This document shows positions 39,780-48,346 of a stretch of 64,000 nt of DNA, piece after piece (position 1 is the stretch's first letter; the number at the start of each line of letters is the position of its first letter). The stretch covers positions 1 to 64,000 of the forward strand of contig NZ_JADEWT010000014.1 in the NCBI RefSeq assembly GCF_015207505.1. Reading direction: 5' to 3'. Source of the stretch: Tychonema sp. LEGE 06208. Lineage in GTDB: Bacteria > Cyanobacteriota > Cyanobacteriia > Cyanobacteriales > Microcoleaceae. The notes under the pieces were generated by a model. The model had not been told where the DNA came from, did no database searches, and saw nothing but the letters and a program-made list of their open reading frames with translations. A program made the translations under genes and the position numbers.

Positions 39780-39817
39780 ACATCTCGAATAACTCTCCAG
39801 CTTCCTCCCAGCAATGA

Positions 39818-40510
39818 CTAAGGACTAATGACCAATGACTCTAAAAAACTCTGATGTTCGGCTGTGGTCAATCCCTGCTGCAAAACCTCCAACACCCTCG
39901 CCAAATTCCCAGCTAACAAAGCATACTTGTCCAACCGCAAACCCGGAAATACTTCCGAACAAATTATCCCTTCAGCATTAGGTTCAAGCTGCACGTATTC
40001 CCCATCCCTCAACTTAAACCAATCTAATTCACAATTATAAACCAGCCAAACTACGTATTCTTGTACTCCGTTGCGGCGGTAGACTCGGAGTTTTTCGTGC
40101 AAATCGTAGGAAGCGCTGCTGGCGGCAATTTCAACAATTAATTCCGGTGCACCTTCAACATAATCATCATCGCTGATGTGCGATCGACCTCCCGTATCAA
40201 TTCTCAACAAAGCATCCGGCTGAGGTTCATTATCCGCATCCAAGCGCACAGTCGCATTGTCCCCCAATTCCACCCCAAGTGTAGCAGCCTCGTAAGTCCC
40301 CAGCCAAGTCATAATATGAGCGTGGGGCTTCCCGTGACTTCTGAATCTTAAAGGTGATGCCATATAAACCATTCCTTCAATCAATTCAGCTTTTTTTAGT
40401 TCCGGCATTGCGCTGTAACGGCGCTCGAATTCAGCGCGGCTGAGCCGATCGCCATTTTCCAAAGGAAGTACAGTTAAAAGAGGATTGAGCAATCGCGGGC
40501 GTGCCATCAT
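39818..40510 (-). CDS. Uma2-family (DUF820) endonuclease-like protein
   Basis: The 230-residue protein belongs to the Uma2/DUF820 family, which is greatly expanded in cyanobacteria and has a restriction-endonuclease-like fold. Typical parts are LSRAEFERRYSAMPELKKAELIEGMVYMASP at the start, GDNATVRLDADNEPQPDALLRI (with the PD of the nuclease motif) near 105 and GAPELIVEIAASSASYDLHEKLRVYRRNGVQEYVVW (ExxS.. and the downstream D..K) near 140. Its last residues (SLVISP) and stop are read from a CATTGGTCATTAGTC heptamer-like stretch, so the repeat supplies the C-terminus. Function in the cell is unknown; many copies are accessory genes. Confidence 0.9.
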   Translation of the reverse strand: MMARPRLLNPLLTVLPLENGDRLSRAEFERRYSAMPELKKAELIEGMVYMASPLRFRSHGKPHAHIMTWLGTYEAATLGVELGDNATVRLDADNEPQPDALLRIDTGGRSHISDDDYVEGAPELIVEIAASSASYDLHEKLRVYRRNGVQEYVVWLVYNCELDWFKLRDGEYVQLEPNAEGIICSEVFPGLRLDKYALLAGNLARVLEVLQQGLTTAEHQSFLESLVISP

Positions 40511-40677
40511 AATAGTTACAGTTCAATAAAAAATTAAGCAAACATAGCATCGCGGGGAGCGAGTTTCGTAGCAAAAAACTCACTCCCAAGATAAATTCTA
40601 ACCAAATCTTCCGCTTCTTCCTTCGCGTCCTAGCGCTGACGCGCGGCGAAAGCCTAAAGCGCCTTCGCGGTTCGTTT

Positions 40678-41380
40678 CTACCGCAAATATCCAATCCAAG
40701 CCGACAGAACCTCCGGCGAACCGTACCACTTCCCCGGAGAACGAGGCGAATGCCACACTCCCTCCAACACCAAATTTTCGGCCCCCTCCAAATGAGCAGC
40801 TTCCACCGGCGTAATTCCATCGCCCCAAGTTTCGCCCTTCCCCACAGTCAACTCATAACTTTTATAAGCCAGCCAAGTTCCCAAACCGGGCTGCCCAAAA
40901 ACAGCCTTCCCAGCAGCGCACACCTAGCGCACCTGCGGGTGAAAAGCTCCCGGATAGTGCATTTTGACAAAATCTAGATTTTTGCGCGTCCAGCACTCTT
41001 GAGAGATTTGTGGCGTGCCTAAACAGATTAAAGTATTGACAGATGAGTGAGCTTCCCACAAACCCGCGTCTTCAAGCACGTCCCCGTGAATGGTGTAAGG
41101 CTTTTCGCCCAAATAGATGCGAGAAATCCATCCGCCGGCGGAATGACCGATGAGATTGATCTGTTGGCAGCCGTATTGTTGTAACATTTGTTTGACCGCC
41201 CGATTGAGCTGCCGCAAAATAGGCACCATCGACTGCCCCCCAAAAGTCGGCAACCAATCTCGCTTGCAAGCGAGGTACTGTTACAGTTGGAAAACCTCGA
41301 TCGACTAGAGATTTTTCTAATTCCCGATAGTCCGAAGCAGCAGCAAAATATCCAGGCAAAATCACAGTTGGTAATGACAC
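40678..41380 (-). pseudogene. Broken alpha/beta-hydrolase (lipase-like) gene
   Basis: Three segments of one protein are spread over two frames. Segment 1 starts at 41380 (PTVILPGYFAAASDYRELEKSL). A one-base shift near 41255-41275 is needed to continue with DWLPTFGGQSMVPILRQLNR, followed by LIGHSAGGWISRIYLG with the nucleophile serine. A TAG at 40924-40926 then interrupts the frame; directly beyond it, in the same frame, the protein goes on with CAAGKAVFGQPGLGTWLAYK to the end at 40678. Two independent lesions suggest a true pseudogene. An intact version would be about 230 residues and is common in cyanobacteria as a lipase-like hydrolase. Confidence 0.8.
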
Positions 41381-41630
41381 AATAGATTTTAGATTTTAGA
41401 TTTTAGATTTTAGGATTGGTGGCCAATCGATTATCGATTTTAGATTATTCGATTGCTGGTGCGGGGGTGGTAGGATTTGAGATTTGAGATTTGAGATTTG
41501 AGATTATTGGATTGGTGGCCAGGGGATGCTACGATATGTTTTTCAAGTTCACAAACGCTTGAAAAAGCACTCTTTGGATGGCTAACACCTGTCGCTGGTT
41601 AAACTTTTTGCTTGGGGAATATCTACTTCT
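41381..41630. repeat. GATTTTA and GATTTGA heptamer runs
   Basis: Short arrays of AGATTTT (about 41388-41415) and GAGATTT (about 41473-41505) lie between the broken lipase gene and the Nudix gene. No gene is present. Confidence 0.7.
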
Positions 41631-42110
41631 ATGGCTCGCGAGCCGATTCCAACATTGTATTTTACCCTAGTTGTCGTTCACTTAGAAGACCGTTTTCTAC
41701 TGGTACAAGAGCGCAAGTACGATCGGCAGTGGTATCTCCCAGCAGGGCGGGTGGAAAAAGGGGAGACTTTGCTCGATGCCGCTGTTCGCAATACCGTCCA
41801 AGAAGCGGGCATTTCTGTGATCGTGGAAGGAATTCTCAGGGTAGAGCATACGGTGATGCCTAGGGGGAACGTGCGCCTCCGAGTCATTTTTGTGGCTCGT
41901 CCTGAAGATAAAACACCGCCTAAGAGCAAGCCGGACGAGTATACTTTGTGTGCTGGTTGGTATTCTCTCAAAGAATTAGACCAGTTGTCGCTGCGGGGAG
42001 AGGAAGTTCGGGAGATGTTTCAGTATCTGGCAAGCGGGGCTCCTATTTATCCGATCGACTTGCTGAGCATCGAGGGAGCTCCTTTTAAAACTTACCGCTA
42101 TCGCTGGTGA
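41631..42110 (+). CDS. Nudix hydrolase with altered Nudix box
   Basis: This 159-residue protein has the Nudix fold that cleaves nucleoside diphosphates linked to X. The box region GRVEKGETLLDAAVRNTVQE followed by AGI fits GX5EX7REUXEEXGU in spacing, but the Glu after Arg is Asn and the first Glu of the EE pair is Gln. One metal-binding glutamate remains. Activity may therefore be low or specialised. LVQERKYDRQWYLPAGRVEKGE before the box is normal. It starts at ATG 41631 shortly after the pseudogene on the opposite strand; no operon partner. Confidence 0.88.
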   Translation: MAREPIPTLYFTLVVVHLEDRFLLVQERKYDRQWYLPAGRVEKGETLLDAAVRNTVQEAGISVIVEGILRVEHTVMPRGNVRLRVIFVARPEDKTPPKSKPDEYTLCAGWYSLKELDQLSLRGEEVREMFQYLASGAPIYPIDLLSIEGAPFKTYRYRW

Positions 42111-42698
42111 ATCGAGGCAGTAGTTTTGAGATTCCAGCTAAGTAAGTCGGTGGGGAAAAACACAACTGTGTTAAGAAAGATAAATGAGGCTAAAACCCCA
42201 ATCCCTCCTGCATTCTGTCTCCTGACTCCTGCCTCATCCCAACTACAAATATTTACGCCTTTCTACTTACAGCCCCGAATTTTGAGTTGTGAGTTTTTGT
42301 GATGGCGTTTCCAATTCGGTTACGCCGATCGATCTGTGCGAGCGATCGTGTTTAATTGGTTCAGCCCACAACAGGGGTATGACCACAGCGCAGTCTGTGC
42401 CATCACCTCCAGCAGCAATAGTTCTATGAATCCGCCAGATGGCCTGATGCCCCGAATACGATTCTCAGCAATAACTGAGAAACCCGGTACAGCATCCAGC
42501 CTCCTGCCTAAAAACAGCGGAATCGTCATCAAAGTCGATCGGGCAATTTCAATGCCGACCGTGCTAAAATTATACCTTTGAATTCCAGAACAACCGCTTT
42601 TAAATCGGTCAAAATAAAAAAATATCAACTAATAACTATTAACCTCCTATTCCAAATTATCAATTCCCAAATTACCAGTTACCAATTACTTATTCCCT
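42111..42698. other. Intergenic region before the TonB-like gene
   Basis: No gene is supported. Frames 42320-42628 in either direction lack motifs. A single GAGAAACCCGGTA arm of the dispersed palindrome is at 42478. The last 60 bases are ACCAATTA-type repeats that run up to the ATG. Confidence 0.5.
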
Positions 42699-44438
42699 AT
42701 GGTCATGACAGACTCTTCGTCCCTAGCCAACACCCTTTCTGAACCGGTGCGCCAACCTTTTTGGTGGGCAGCCCTAGCCTCTGTCGGCGTTCACGGAATC
42801 CTCGGAGTAGGTGCCCCGACGATTTCAAACTTAATGAATGGTGGAAATTCCTCAAACAAAAATATCCCCGGTTCCGTCGGCTTCGTACAATTAACTCCGG
42901 CCCAAGCGGGGCGCTTGCCACAAACTATACCACCAAAGCCCTCCAATACACCGTTTTCCCTCGTCGCCCCTGTTCCTGTTCCCCTCACGCCCAAGTTAGC
43001 CCCGCCTTTACCCCCCGCACCTCCAAGCATTAACTTGCCCGCCATGCCTCCGGGAATGCCCCCTCCAGGGTTCTTTTCCCCTCTCCCTCCCTCTCTCGGG
43101 CCCTTAACAGCCCCAACAGCCCCAACAGCCCCGCCGCTTCCCAAAACTCCAGCCCCAACTCTCAAAATCCCCTCCCCCACAACACCGACTATCCTGCCGC
43201 CACTGCCTCCCGGCAGTGTAATTTTTCCACCATTGCCCGGTAATTTCGATCGCAATATCCCAGCGCCACCATCGCTGACAGAAGCGCCCCAGCTTCCCGG
43301 CGGGCCCTCGGAAGACGAGGCAGAAACGCTCAAAAAAATCATAGGTAGTAGAGGCGGACTGCCGCTATTTCCAGACGGTGCTCCAGTCTTCACGCCCGAA
43401 TTTCCAATTGCCGGCAGGAATTCGGGAATCGAGGGAGGGCCAAAATTGACTCAAAAAGATCCGAATAAAAGGAATCTGATTGCAGAAACTCCCGAAGAAA
43501 GACTCAGGAGGCAACAATTTGACCAGGGACAGCAACAGCTAGAACAGCAGGGAGTTCCCGGTTCAAACTTGCCCCGCGACAGAGAGACACAGCTTGCTGC
43601 TGCAAATACCTATGTTGGTTTGTTTGAGAAATTCAAAAAAGCTTATCCCGACTTGGAAATGACCGGGCCTACTCCTGTGGATGTGGCTTATCCTGCTGCT
43701 GCTTGCTCGCAAAAACTCGAAGGAGTCGCAGTTTTTGGAGCAGTTGTCAGCCCTCAAGGTTTGCTCAAAGCCGAGCCACAGGCGATCGTCCCCACGGGTT
43801 ACAGTATTCTAGACAACACGGCTAAAACTGCGATTATCAACCCAGCTCTGACATTTCCAGCATCCAGCACGCACAAGCTTTACCAGGTAGCTGTCGCATT
43901 TAAATACGACGAAAAAATTTGCCGCGGCATTCCTGTAACGCCATCCACCGCCCCAGCCAGCCCCCGACCAACAGGCCAGCAGCCGCCAGCCCTAGCGCCG
44001 ACACAACCGAGTCCGACAAGCCAGCCATCCCCAGCACCTGCGGAAGTCAAACCCCAGTTTGAGAAGCCACCCGCCGGTCCAAACAAACCGCAACCAGGTT
44101 CAAAACAGTCGCCGCCGGCACCTGCGCCCGCCGCCAAACCGTCGCCCTCGCCTCAACCGAAACCATCCGGCGAAGTGTCGCCGTCGCCGCAACCTGCTCC
44201 GTCGCCGGAAGCTGCGCCTTCTCCCGCCGAAGTGTCGCCGTCTCCTGCTCCTGCTCCCTCACCGGAAGCCTCGCCCTCACCGGAAGCTGCGCCTTCTCCC
44301 GCCGAAGCCTCGCCCTCACCGGAAGCTGCGCCTGCTCCCGCCGAAGCCTCGCCATCGCCGGAAGCTGCTCCGTCGCCGTCGCCGGAAGCTGCGCCTTCTC
44401 CCGCCGAAGTGTCGCCTTCTCCTCCTACCGAAAATTAA
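42699..44438 (+). CDS. Proline-rich TonB-like protein
   Basis: The 579-residue protein has the layout of an energy transducer for outer-membrane transport. One membrane helix (WWAALASVGVHGILGVG near residues 23-40) follows a short cytoplasmic N-terminus. Residues 80-200 are a proline-rich spacer, then a Gln-rich part, and about 300-405 resemble the TonB C-terminal domain (VAYPAAACSQKLEGVAVFGA, VVSPQGLLKAEPQAI, GYSILDNTAKTAIINPALTFP). Unusually, another proline-rich region of about 160 residues with repeated PSPEAAPSPAE units follows the domain to the C-terminus. ExbB/ExbD genes are not in the window. A wall- or pilus-related role is an alternative. ATG 42705 is a possible second start. Confidence 0.7.
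   Translation: MVMTDSSSLANTLSEPVRQPFWWAALASVGVHGILGVGAPTISNLMNGGNSSNKNIPGSVGFVQLTPAQAGRLPQTIPPKPSNTPFSLVAPVPVPLTPKLAPPLPPAPPSINLPAMPPGMPPPGFFSPLPPSLGPLTAPTAPTAPPLPKTPAPTLKIPSPTTPTILPPLPPGSVIFPPLPGNFDRNIPAPPSLTEAPQLPGGPSEDEAETLKKIIGSRGGLPLFPDGAPVFTPEFPIAGRNSGIEGGPKLTQKDPNKRNLIAETPEERLRRQQFDQGQQQLEQQGVPGSNLPRDRETQLAAANTYVGLFEKFKKAYPDLEMTGPTPVDVAYPAAACSQKLEGVAVFGAVVSPQGLLKAEPQAIVPTGYSILDNTAKTAIINPALTFPASSTHKLYQVAVAFKYDEKICRGIPVTPSTAPASPRPTGQQPPALAPTQPSPTSQPSPAPAEVKPQFEKPPAGPNKPQPGSKQSPPAPAPAAKPSPSPQPKPSGEVSPSPQPAPSPEAAPSPAEVSPSPAPAPSPEASPSPEAAPSPAEASPSPEAAPAPAEASPSPEAAPSPSPEAAPSPAEVSPSPPTEN
44158..44425 (+). repeat. Coding repeat for PSPEAAPSPAE units
   Basis: GC-rich units such as CCGGAAGCTGCGCCTTCTCC and CGCCGAAGCCTCGCCCTCAC repeat through the 3' end of the TonB-like gene. 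The units are similar at DNA level, so copy number may vary between strains. Confidence 0.8.
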
Positions 44439-44663
44439 TTGTTTGTGACTAATTGGGAATCGGTAATTGGGAATTACAGCACTTCCCGATGTTATGAGGT
44501 GCAATAGAATCGACTAAAAATAATGGTTATTCCTTACTTGGTATGCTAAGGTACTCGCGGAAAAATAAAATACCAGTTAAAATGGGATAATCGTGATATC
44601 CCATTTTTGTCAAGTTTCATAACTTGCCATTCCCATAAAGGTAATCCTGCATAGCAAGGAAAA

Positions 44664-45362
44664 TTAAGGACTTTCATTAATACATAAACTGGCGTTATAC
44701 TCATGAATAAAATGCCAAAGAGCTGCCAATATGATTGGAGAGTTTTTTAGAGAATGAAATATTTTTTCTCACCAATCGAGATATTCTTTGTCTCATCGTA
44801 TTATTAAATCTTTCTATATGGTTTGTCAGACCAGTCTCATTTCCTACTTTCTTGTATATTTTCTGAGAAAAAATCTGACCTAGGCATTCCAAAATTCTGT
44901 ATAATATCGTTTCCGGTAGCATCGTCAGGTGATTTAACCGGCGCTAGGGCGCAGAGAACACAGAGGAAGACAAGAGAGAGATGAATACAGAACTATGAAG
45001 CGCGGATTTGATCTGACTCGATTTTATAATTCCGATGCTACCGGATTTGATATAACTTACGGCACATTGACCATAAACGGGTGGCAAAGAATCCCATAAT
45101 CCTTGAGCGCCAGCTCGATCTTTTTTGCCAATATATACTCCTACAATTTATGAATATTGAGGCATCAATGGCAAGCCCAATCTACTGCTTATTATCCTTA
45201 TTACCTACAAATGACAACATTTCATCACATTGAATTGTTAGCTTCCCCTTTTTTTTGACTTCACTTCTACTTGTCTTTTTACAGTTCCTAATTTTTTATA
45301 AACATATAGTATTGCAACCACCGTTCCGAAACCCCAGTCGCCCTCACAATCCCAGCCAGAGA
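44664..45362 (-). pseudogene. IS1-family transposase relic, nested by mini-elements
   Basis: Read on the minus strand, pieces of an IS1-type (InsAB) transposase appear in order: IVRATGVSERWLQYY (45362 side), VEVKKKGKLTIQCDEMLSFV, GNKDNKQ-stop, then YIGKKDRAGAQGLWDSLPP, VYGQCAV, a 150-bp inverted-repeat element (44904-45053), then KVGNETGLTNHIERFNNTMR, QRISRLVRKNISFSKKLSNHIG, a frameshift and ALWHFIHEYNASL to a stop at 44664. At least one stop codon, frameshifts and the insertion make it dead. Its 5' part is cut by the palindromic element at 45363-45396. Confidence 0.8.
44904..45053. mobile_element. 150-bp inverted-repeat element inside the IS1 relic
   Basis: The left end ATATCGTTTCCGGTAGCATCG and right end CGATGCTACCGGATTTGATAT are near-perfect terminal inverted repeats of about 20 bp. 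The inside starts TCAGGTGATT and ends GACTCGATTTTATAATTC, as in the element at 62315-62417, but the centre is different (AGGGCGCAGAGAACACAGAG). It interrupts a known transposase gene, which fixes both borders. Confidence 0.8.
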
Positions 45363-45396
45363 TATAGCGGTTCTCACTTTTGTGAGAACCGCTATA
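45363..45396. mobile_element. Minimal palindromic TATAGCGGTTCTCAC element
   Basis: TATAGCGGTTCTCAC and GTGAGAACCGCTATA are perfect 15-bp inverted repeats separated by only TTTT. The ends are those of the TATAGC family, so this looks like a version without interior. It borders the IS1 relic. Confidence 0.75.
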
Positions 45397-45663
45397 TAAA
45401 GTTTACACCGCCAACCCAGAAAACCCGTTTTTACACGATTTGTAGCTAAAAACGCAGATTTTTCGTAAAAAAACCAGGTTGATGACCGCCCGTGTATCAG
45501 TTCTAATCAAGTCTAAAAATTGAATAGGATTGCTATATCAAACTATAGCAATCCAGGTGTTTTAACAACTAGACAAATTTAACATCTAACTCAAGGTAGA
45601 TTAATTTTATATTAATTTGAAAAATTATGGCGATCGCAGTATAAAAACCCAACCGTGAAAAAA

Positions 45664-46245
45664 CTAATCAGAAATTTCTAATTGCGAAATTGCATAGCGG
45701 GCGACAGTCAAACCAACTCTCGCCTGTTCTATTTCCGACAATTGCGCCCAAGGTCTTTTAGTCTCCACAACCGCTTCCACCCCGGACGAATCACCCTCTC
45801 GCATGGCATAAGCCAAAGGACGCGCCAACACCTGCAAATCTTCCTCAGCCCACTGAGGCAAAATATTTAACACGCACTCTACCATTTGGTCAGCTAAAGA
45901 TTGATACTTCACAGTTGCATTTTGGACGCTTTGAGCGATGCGGGTCAAAAAATCTTCAGGAACGCCAGCAAATTTATCGCCCAAAGACTTTTGCAGGGCG
46001 CTAGAAAGCCAAACTTGTTCTAATTGCGCGAATAAAACTCCCGACTTCAGGGCAATATCGCTGTCGCTGAAAGAGTCAGACAGTGAAAATTCCTGCTCTA
46101 AATCCGCCCAATAAGATTCTGATTCAAGCTGTGCCGGATTCCAGGGATAGGCAACATCAGTCTGAACAATTGTGGCGAGCAGTTCCATTTCGGCCTGAGA
46201 AAGCGAGTCGCGAAAATATTGAGAATCGGGAGATTGGGTAGCCAT
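45664..46245 (-). CDS. Conserved cyanobacterial protein of unknown function
   Basis: The 193-residue protein is soluble, acidic and mostly helical, with segments such as SLSQAEMELLATIVQTDVAYPWNP at the start and LSEIEQARVGLTVARYAISQLEIS at the end. No motif or family was recognised beyond a feeling that it is a cyanobacterial conserved hypothetical. No signal peptide or membrane helix is present. It lies 159 bases downstream of the CHAT-FHA gene on the same strand, so a functional link is possible. Confidence 0.7.
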   Translation of the reverse strand: MATQSPDSQYFRDSLSQAEMELLATIVQTDVAYPWNPAQLESESYWADLEQEFSLSDSFSDSDIALKSGVLFAQLEQVWLSSALQKSLGDKFAGVPEDFLTRIAQSVQNATVKYQSLADQMVECVLNILPQWAEEDLQVLARPLAYAMREGDSSGVEAVVETKRPWAQLSEIEQARVGLTVARYAISQLEISD

Positions 46246-46404
46246 GATGTAATACCTAAGTGCTTCAAGGAAAGTACAGAAAGTGGATTCTACTAAGTGA
46301 TAGTTGCGAGCGGCCTGCGGTGAGTAACTCTTTTAACTTCAGACTTGAGACTTAACGCTCAGAAGTTTGCTGTTTCGATCGCATTCATTAACTACACCCG
46401 CACC

Positions 46405-48243
46405 TTAATTGGTTCCGCAATCAGTCTCACTGTAGCCCGAACTTTTTGGAACCTCAATAGTAAACTCAAAAATCTGACCTTGAGAACTGCCAAATTTTAG
46501 CTGAGTGCCCGATTGCAACAGCAGTTCTTGGTGGTGAACTCTCACCCATCCCTGGGCCCCCAAAACTAAAGTCCCGTAACGAGAAAAATCGCGCAAAAAG
46601 TAGCTAGGTTCTTCCCGGCTATCTCTGATGCTGTTGCGGCAGAAAATCTCGGCGTGTTTCTGAGAAACCCACTGTTCTCGAATCACTACGTCGTTTTCTT
46701 CCCAGCGTCCGACTCGAACCATCCCGGCGCAAATCTGCCAAACCTGATTGGTTGATTCGGTGGATTTGACATTGGGTCGATCGCGCCCCCGCAAGTAAGC
46801 ACAAGACGGCAAACGTCCCAGCCAAGTAGAAGAATTTAAAGGCAATTCCGTTTTCAGGTCATCTACCGGCTCAGTCAGTTCACCGTCAAACTCTGGGTGC
46901 ATATACAGCACCGGCAGCGTCCAAGCCGGTTGATTGAACTTGTAAAGCGTCAGTAGCTGCTGTCTGGCGACGGCGACGGCCCGATCGACCGACATCCGCC
47001 CGGCCAAAGCTCGAGCAAAAGTTTGGATAAAACTTAGGGCCTCGCGATCGGCGATCGAGTCCCGCATCCCCAACACCGCCGGCACCCCGTGATGGATCAG
47101 TACCTCAGCCAAACTGCTGCGGGCGATGGCCTGTTGCTGGCCGTTATTGGAGTGCTGCCTCTCCACCGCCGGCTGAGCTCCCCAACAGGCATTAAACACT
47201 GCCAGAGTCACGCGACACCGAACTAAAACCTGAGCCAGTTCAGTACCGTTCATCGTCGTGTCCGGCGCCAAAAACAGCAAGCCGCCGTCAGGCCCCGGTA
47301 TCCCGTGGCCCGAGTAGAACAGAATGTTATAAGCTTGCGTTTCCAGCCGAGAAATTAGTTCGGCCGGAGTAGGTTCGATCAAAGTATCAACGCGAGTCGG
47401 AACGCTAATATCGAAATATTTGTCGCTGTCGTCGGTTTGAAAAGCACTTTCAAGAACCCCAGCGAGGGCGAGTGCTTCAGCTTCCAACTGCAAATGACGG
47501 TTATTGCTCGTAGAAAATTCAGCATTAGCACCGCGGCCTGGTTCTGCTTGTCCCAAAACTAGCAAAATGTTCAGCGACTCGGCAGGACGCAGGGGCGGCA
47601 AAGGCTCGACATTGCTGGTAGTGCGGCTGAACAGCAATTGCTGCGACAGAGAAATTGCCGGTTGACCGGCTTGAGGCTGCATAATTTCCCAAGGCAAAGC
47701 AATTAAATAGGGTTCGCGCAAATCTATGCGAACCCGCAGGGGTAGATTTTGCCCGATCGCGATACCTTTACTTTCCTGCAGACTGCCCTGAATCGGCCCT
47801 TCAAACAGCCACCGCCAAAGATCGATTCCCAAATGCTGCATCAGGCGGCTGCTGTAGCTTGCAGGTGGCTGCTGCTGGTTCGGCTCGCCCCTGTCGCCCC
47901 ACCCCCCTTGACCGAGCTGAAGCGACACAGAGGGGAGCGGTGGAGGTAGTTGTAGCGACTTAGGAGTTCGTTTTTCAGTTTCTGCAAGTATATTCTGGTT
48001 GTTTTCCGGCGAAACGAAACTGCCATCTGGATGTAGGGGCAATTCGTGAATTGTCCCGGAGGGGGAAAACATTTCCTGCCAAGCTTTCCAGGATTGGGAG
48101 AGGGTATCGGGCCACATACAGTCGTGGTGAACGTACCCGCTGGGATAGGGAGCTTGTAGAACCCAGGTGGCAAAATGGTTTGCCCCAGCGGTTCTCAGGC
48201 GAGCGATCGCTATACTGAGGCAAGGACTTTCAGGGCGCGCCAT
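46405..48243 (-). CDS. CHAT-domain protease-like protein with C-terminal FHA domain
   Basis: The 612-residue protein joins a caspase-like CHAT domain to a phosphothreonine-binding FHA domain. The CHAT part (about 170-480) shows the catalytic His in NILFYSGHGIPGPDGGLLFL near 309 and the catalytic Cys in LAVFNACWGAQPA near 351, then VLIHHGVPAVLGMRDSI and QPAWTLPVLYMHPEF, which close the domain. The FHA part (about 510-605) shows VRVGRWEENDVVI, QKHAEIFCRN and FLRDFSRYGTLV. The first 150 residues include CLSIAIARLRTAGANHF, a segment seen in other cyanobacterial CHAT proteins. FHA could bring kinase control to a protease. A Pro/Gln-rich linker is at 85-135. Confidence 0.92.
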   Translation of the reverse strand: MARPESPCLSIAIARLRTAGANHFATWVLQAPYPSGYVHHDCMWPDTLSQSWKAWQEMFSPSGTIHELPLHPDGSFVSPENNQNILAETEKRTPKSLQLPPPLPSVSLQLGQGGWGDRGEPNQQQPPASYSSRLMQHLGIDLWRWLFEGPIQGSLQESKGIAIGQNLPLRVRIDLREPYLIALPWEIMQPQAGQPAISLSQQLLFSRTTSNVEPLPPLRPAESLNILLVLGQAEPGRGANAEFSTSNNRHLQLEAEALALAGVLESAFQTDDSDKYFDISVPTRVDTLIEPTPAELISRLETQAYNILFYSGHGIPGPDGGLLFLAPDTTMNGTELAQVLVRCRVTLAVFNACWGAQPAVERQHSNNGQQQAIARSSLAEVLIHHGVPAVLGMRDSIADREALSFIQTFARALAGRMSVDRAVAVARQQLLTLYKFNQPAWTLPVLYMHPEFDGELTEPVDDLKTELPLNSSTWLGRLPSCAYLRGRDRPNVKSTESTNQVWQICAGMVRVGRWEENDVVIREQWVSQKHAEIFCRNSIRDSREEPSYFLRDFSRYGTLVLGAQGWVRVHHQELLLQSGTQLKFGSSQGQIFEFTIEVPKSSGYSETDCGTN

Positions 48244-48346
48244 CTTACGACTCTGGATATAAGGGGTGATCGAGTTTATCTATATCGTAGTTTATCGGGT
48301 TTGGGGCGCGATCGAGTGGGAGAGATTACTTTGTGAGTTTTTAATT

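Noticed and set aside
40437-40830. Minus-strand frames between the Uma2 gene and the lipase pseudogene
   Set aside because: They are other phases of the neighbouring genes and have no own motif.
44059-44448. Arginine-rich 129-residue plus-strand frame
   Set aside because: It is the PSPEAAPSPAE repeat region of the TonB-like gene read in another phase.
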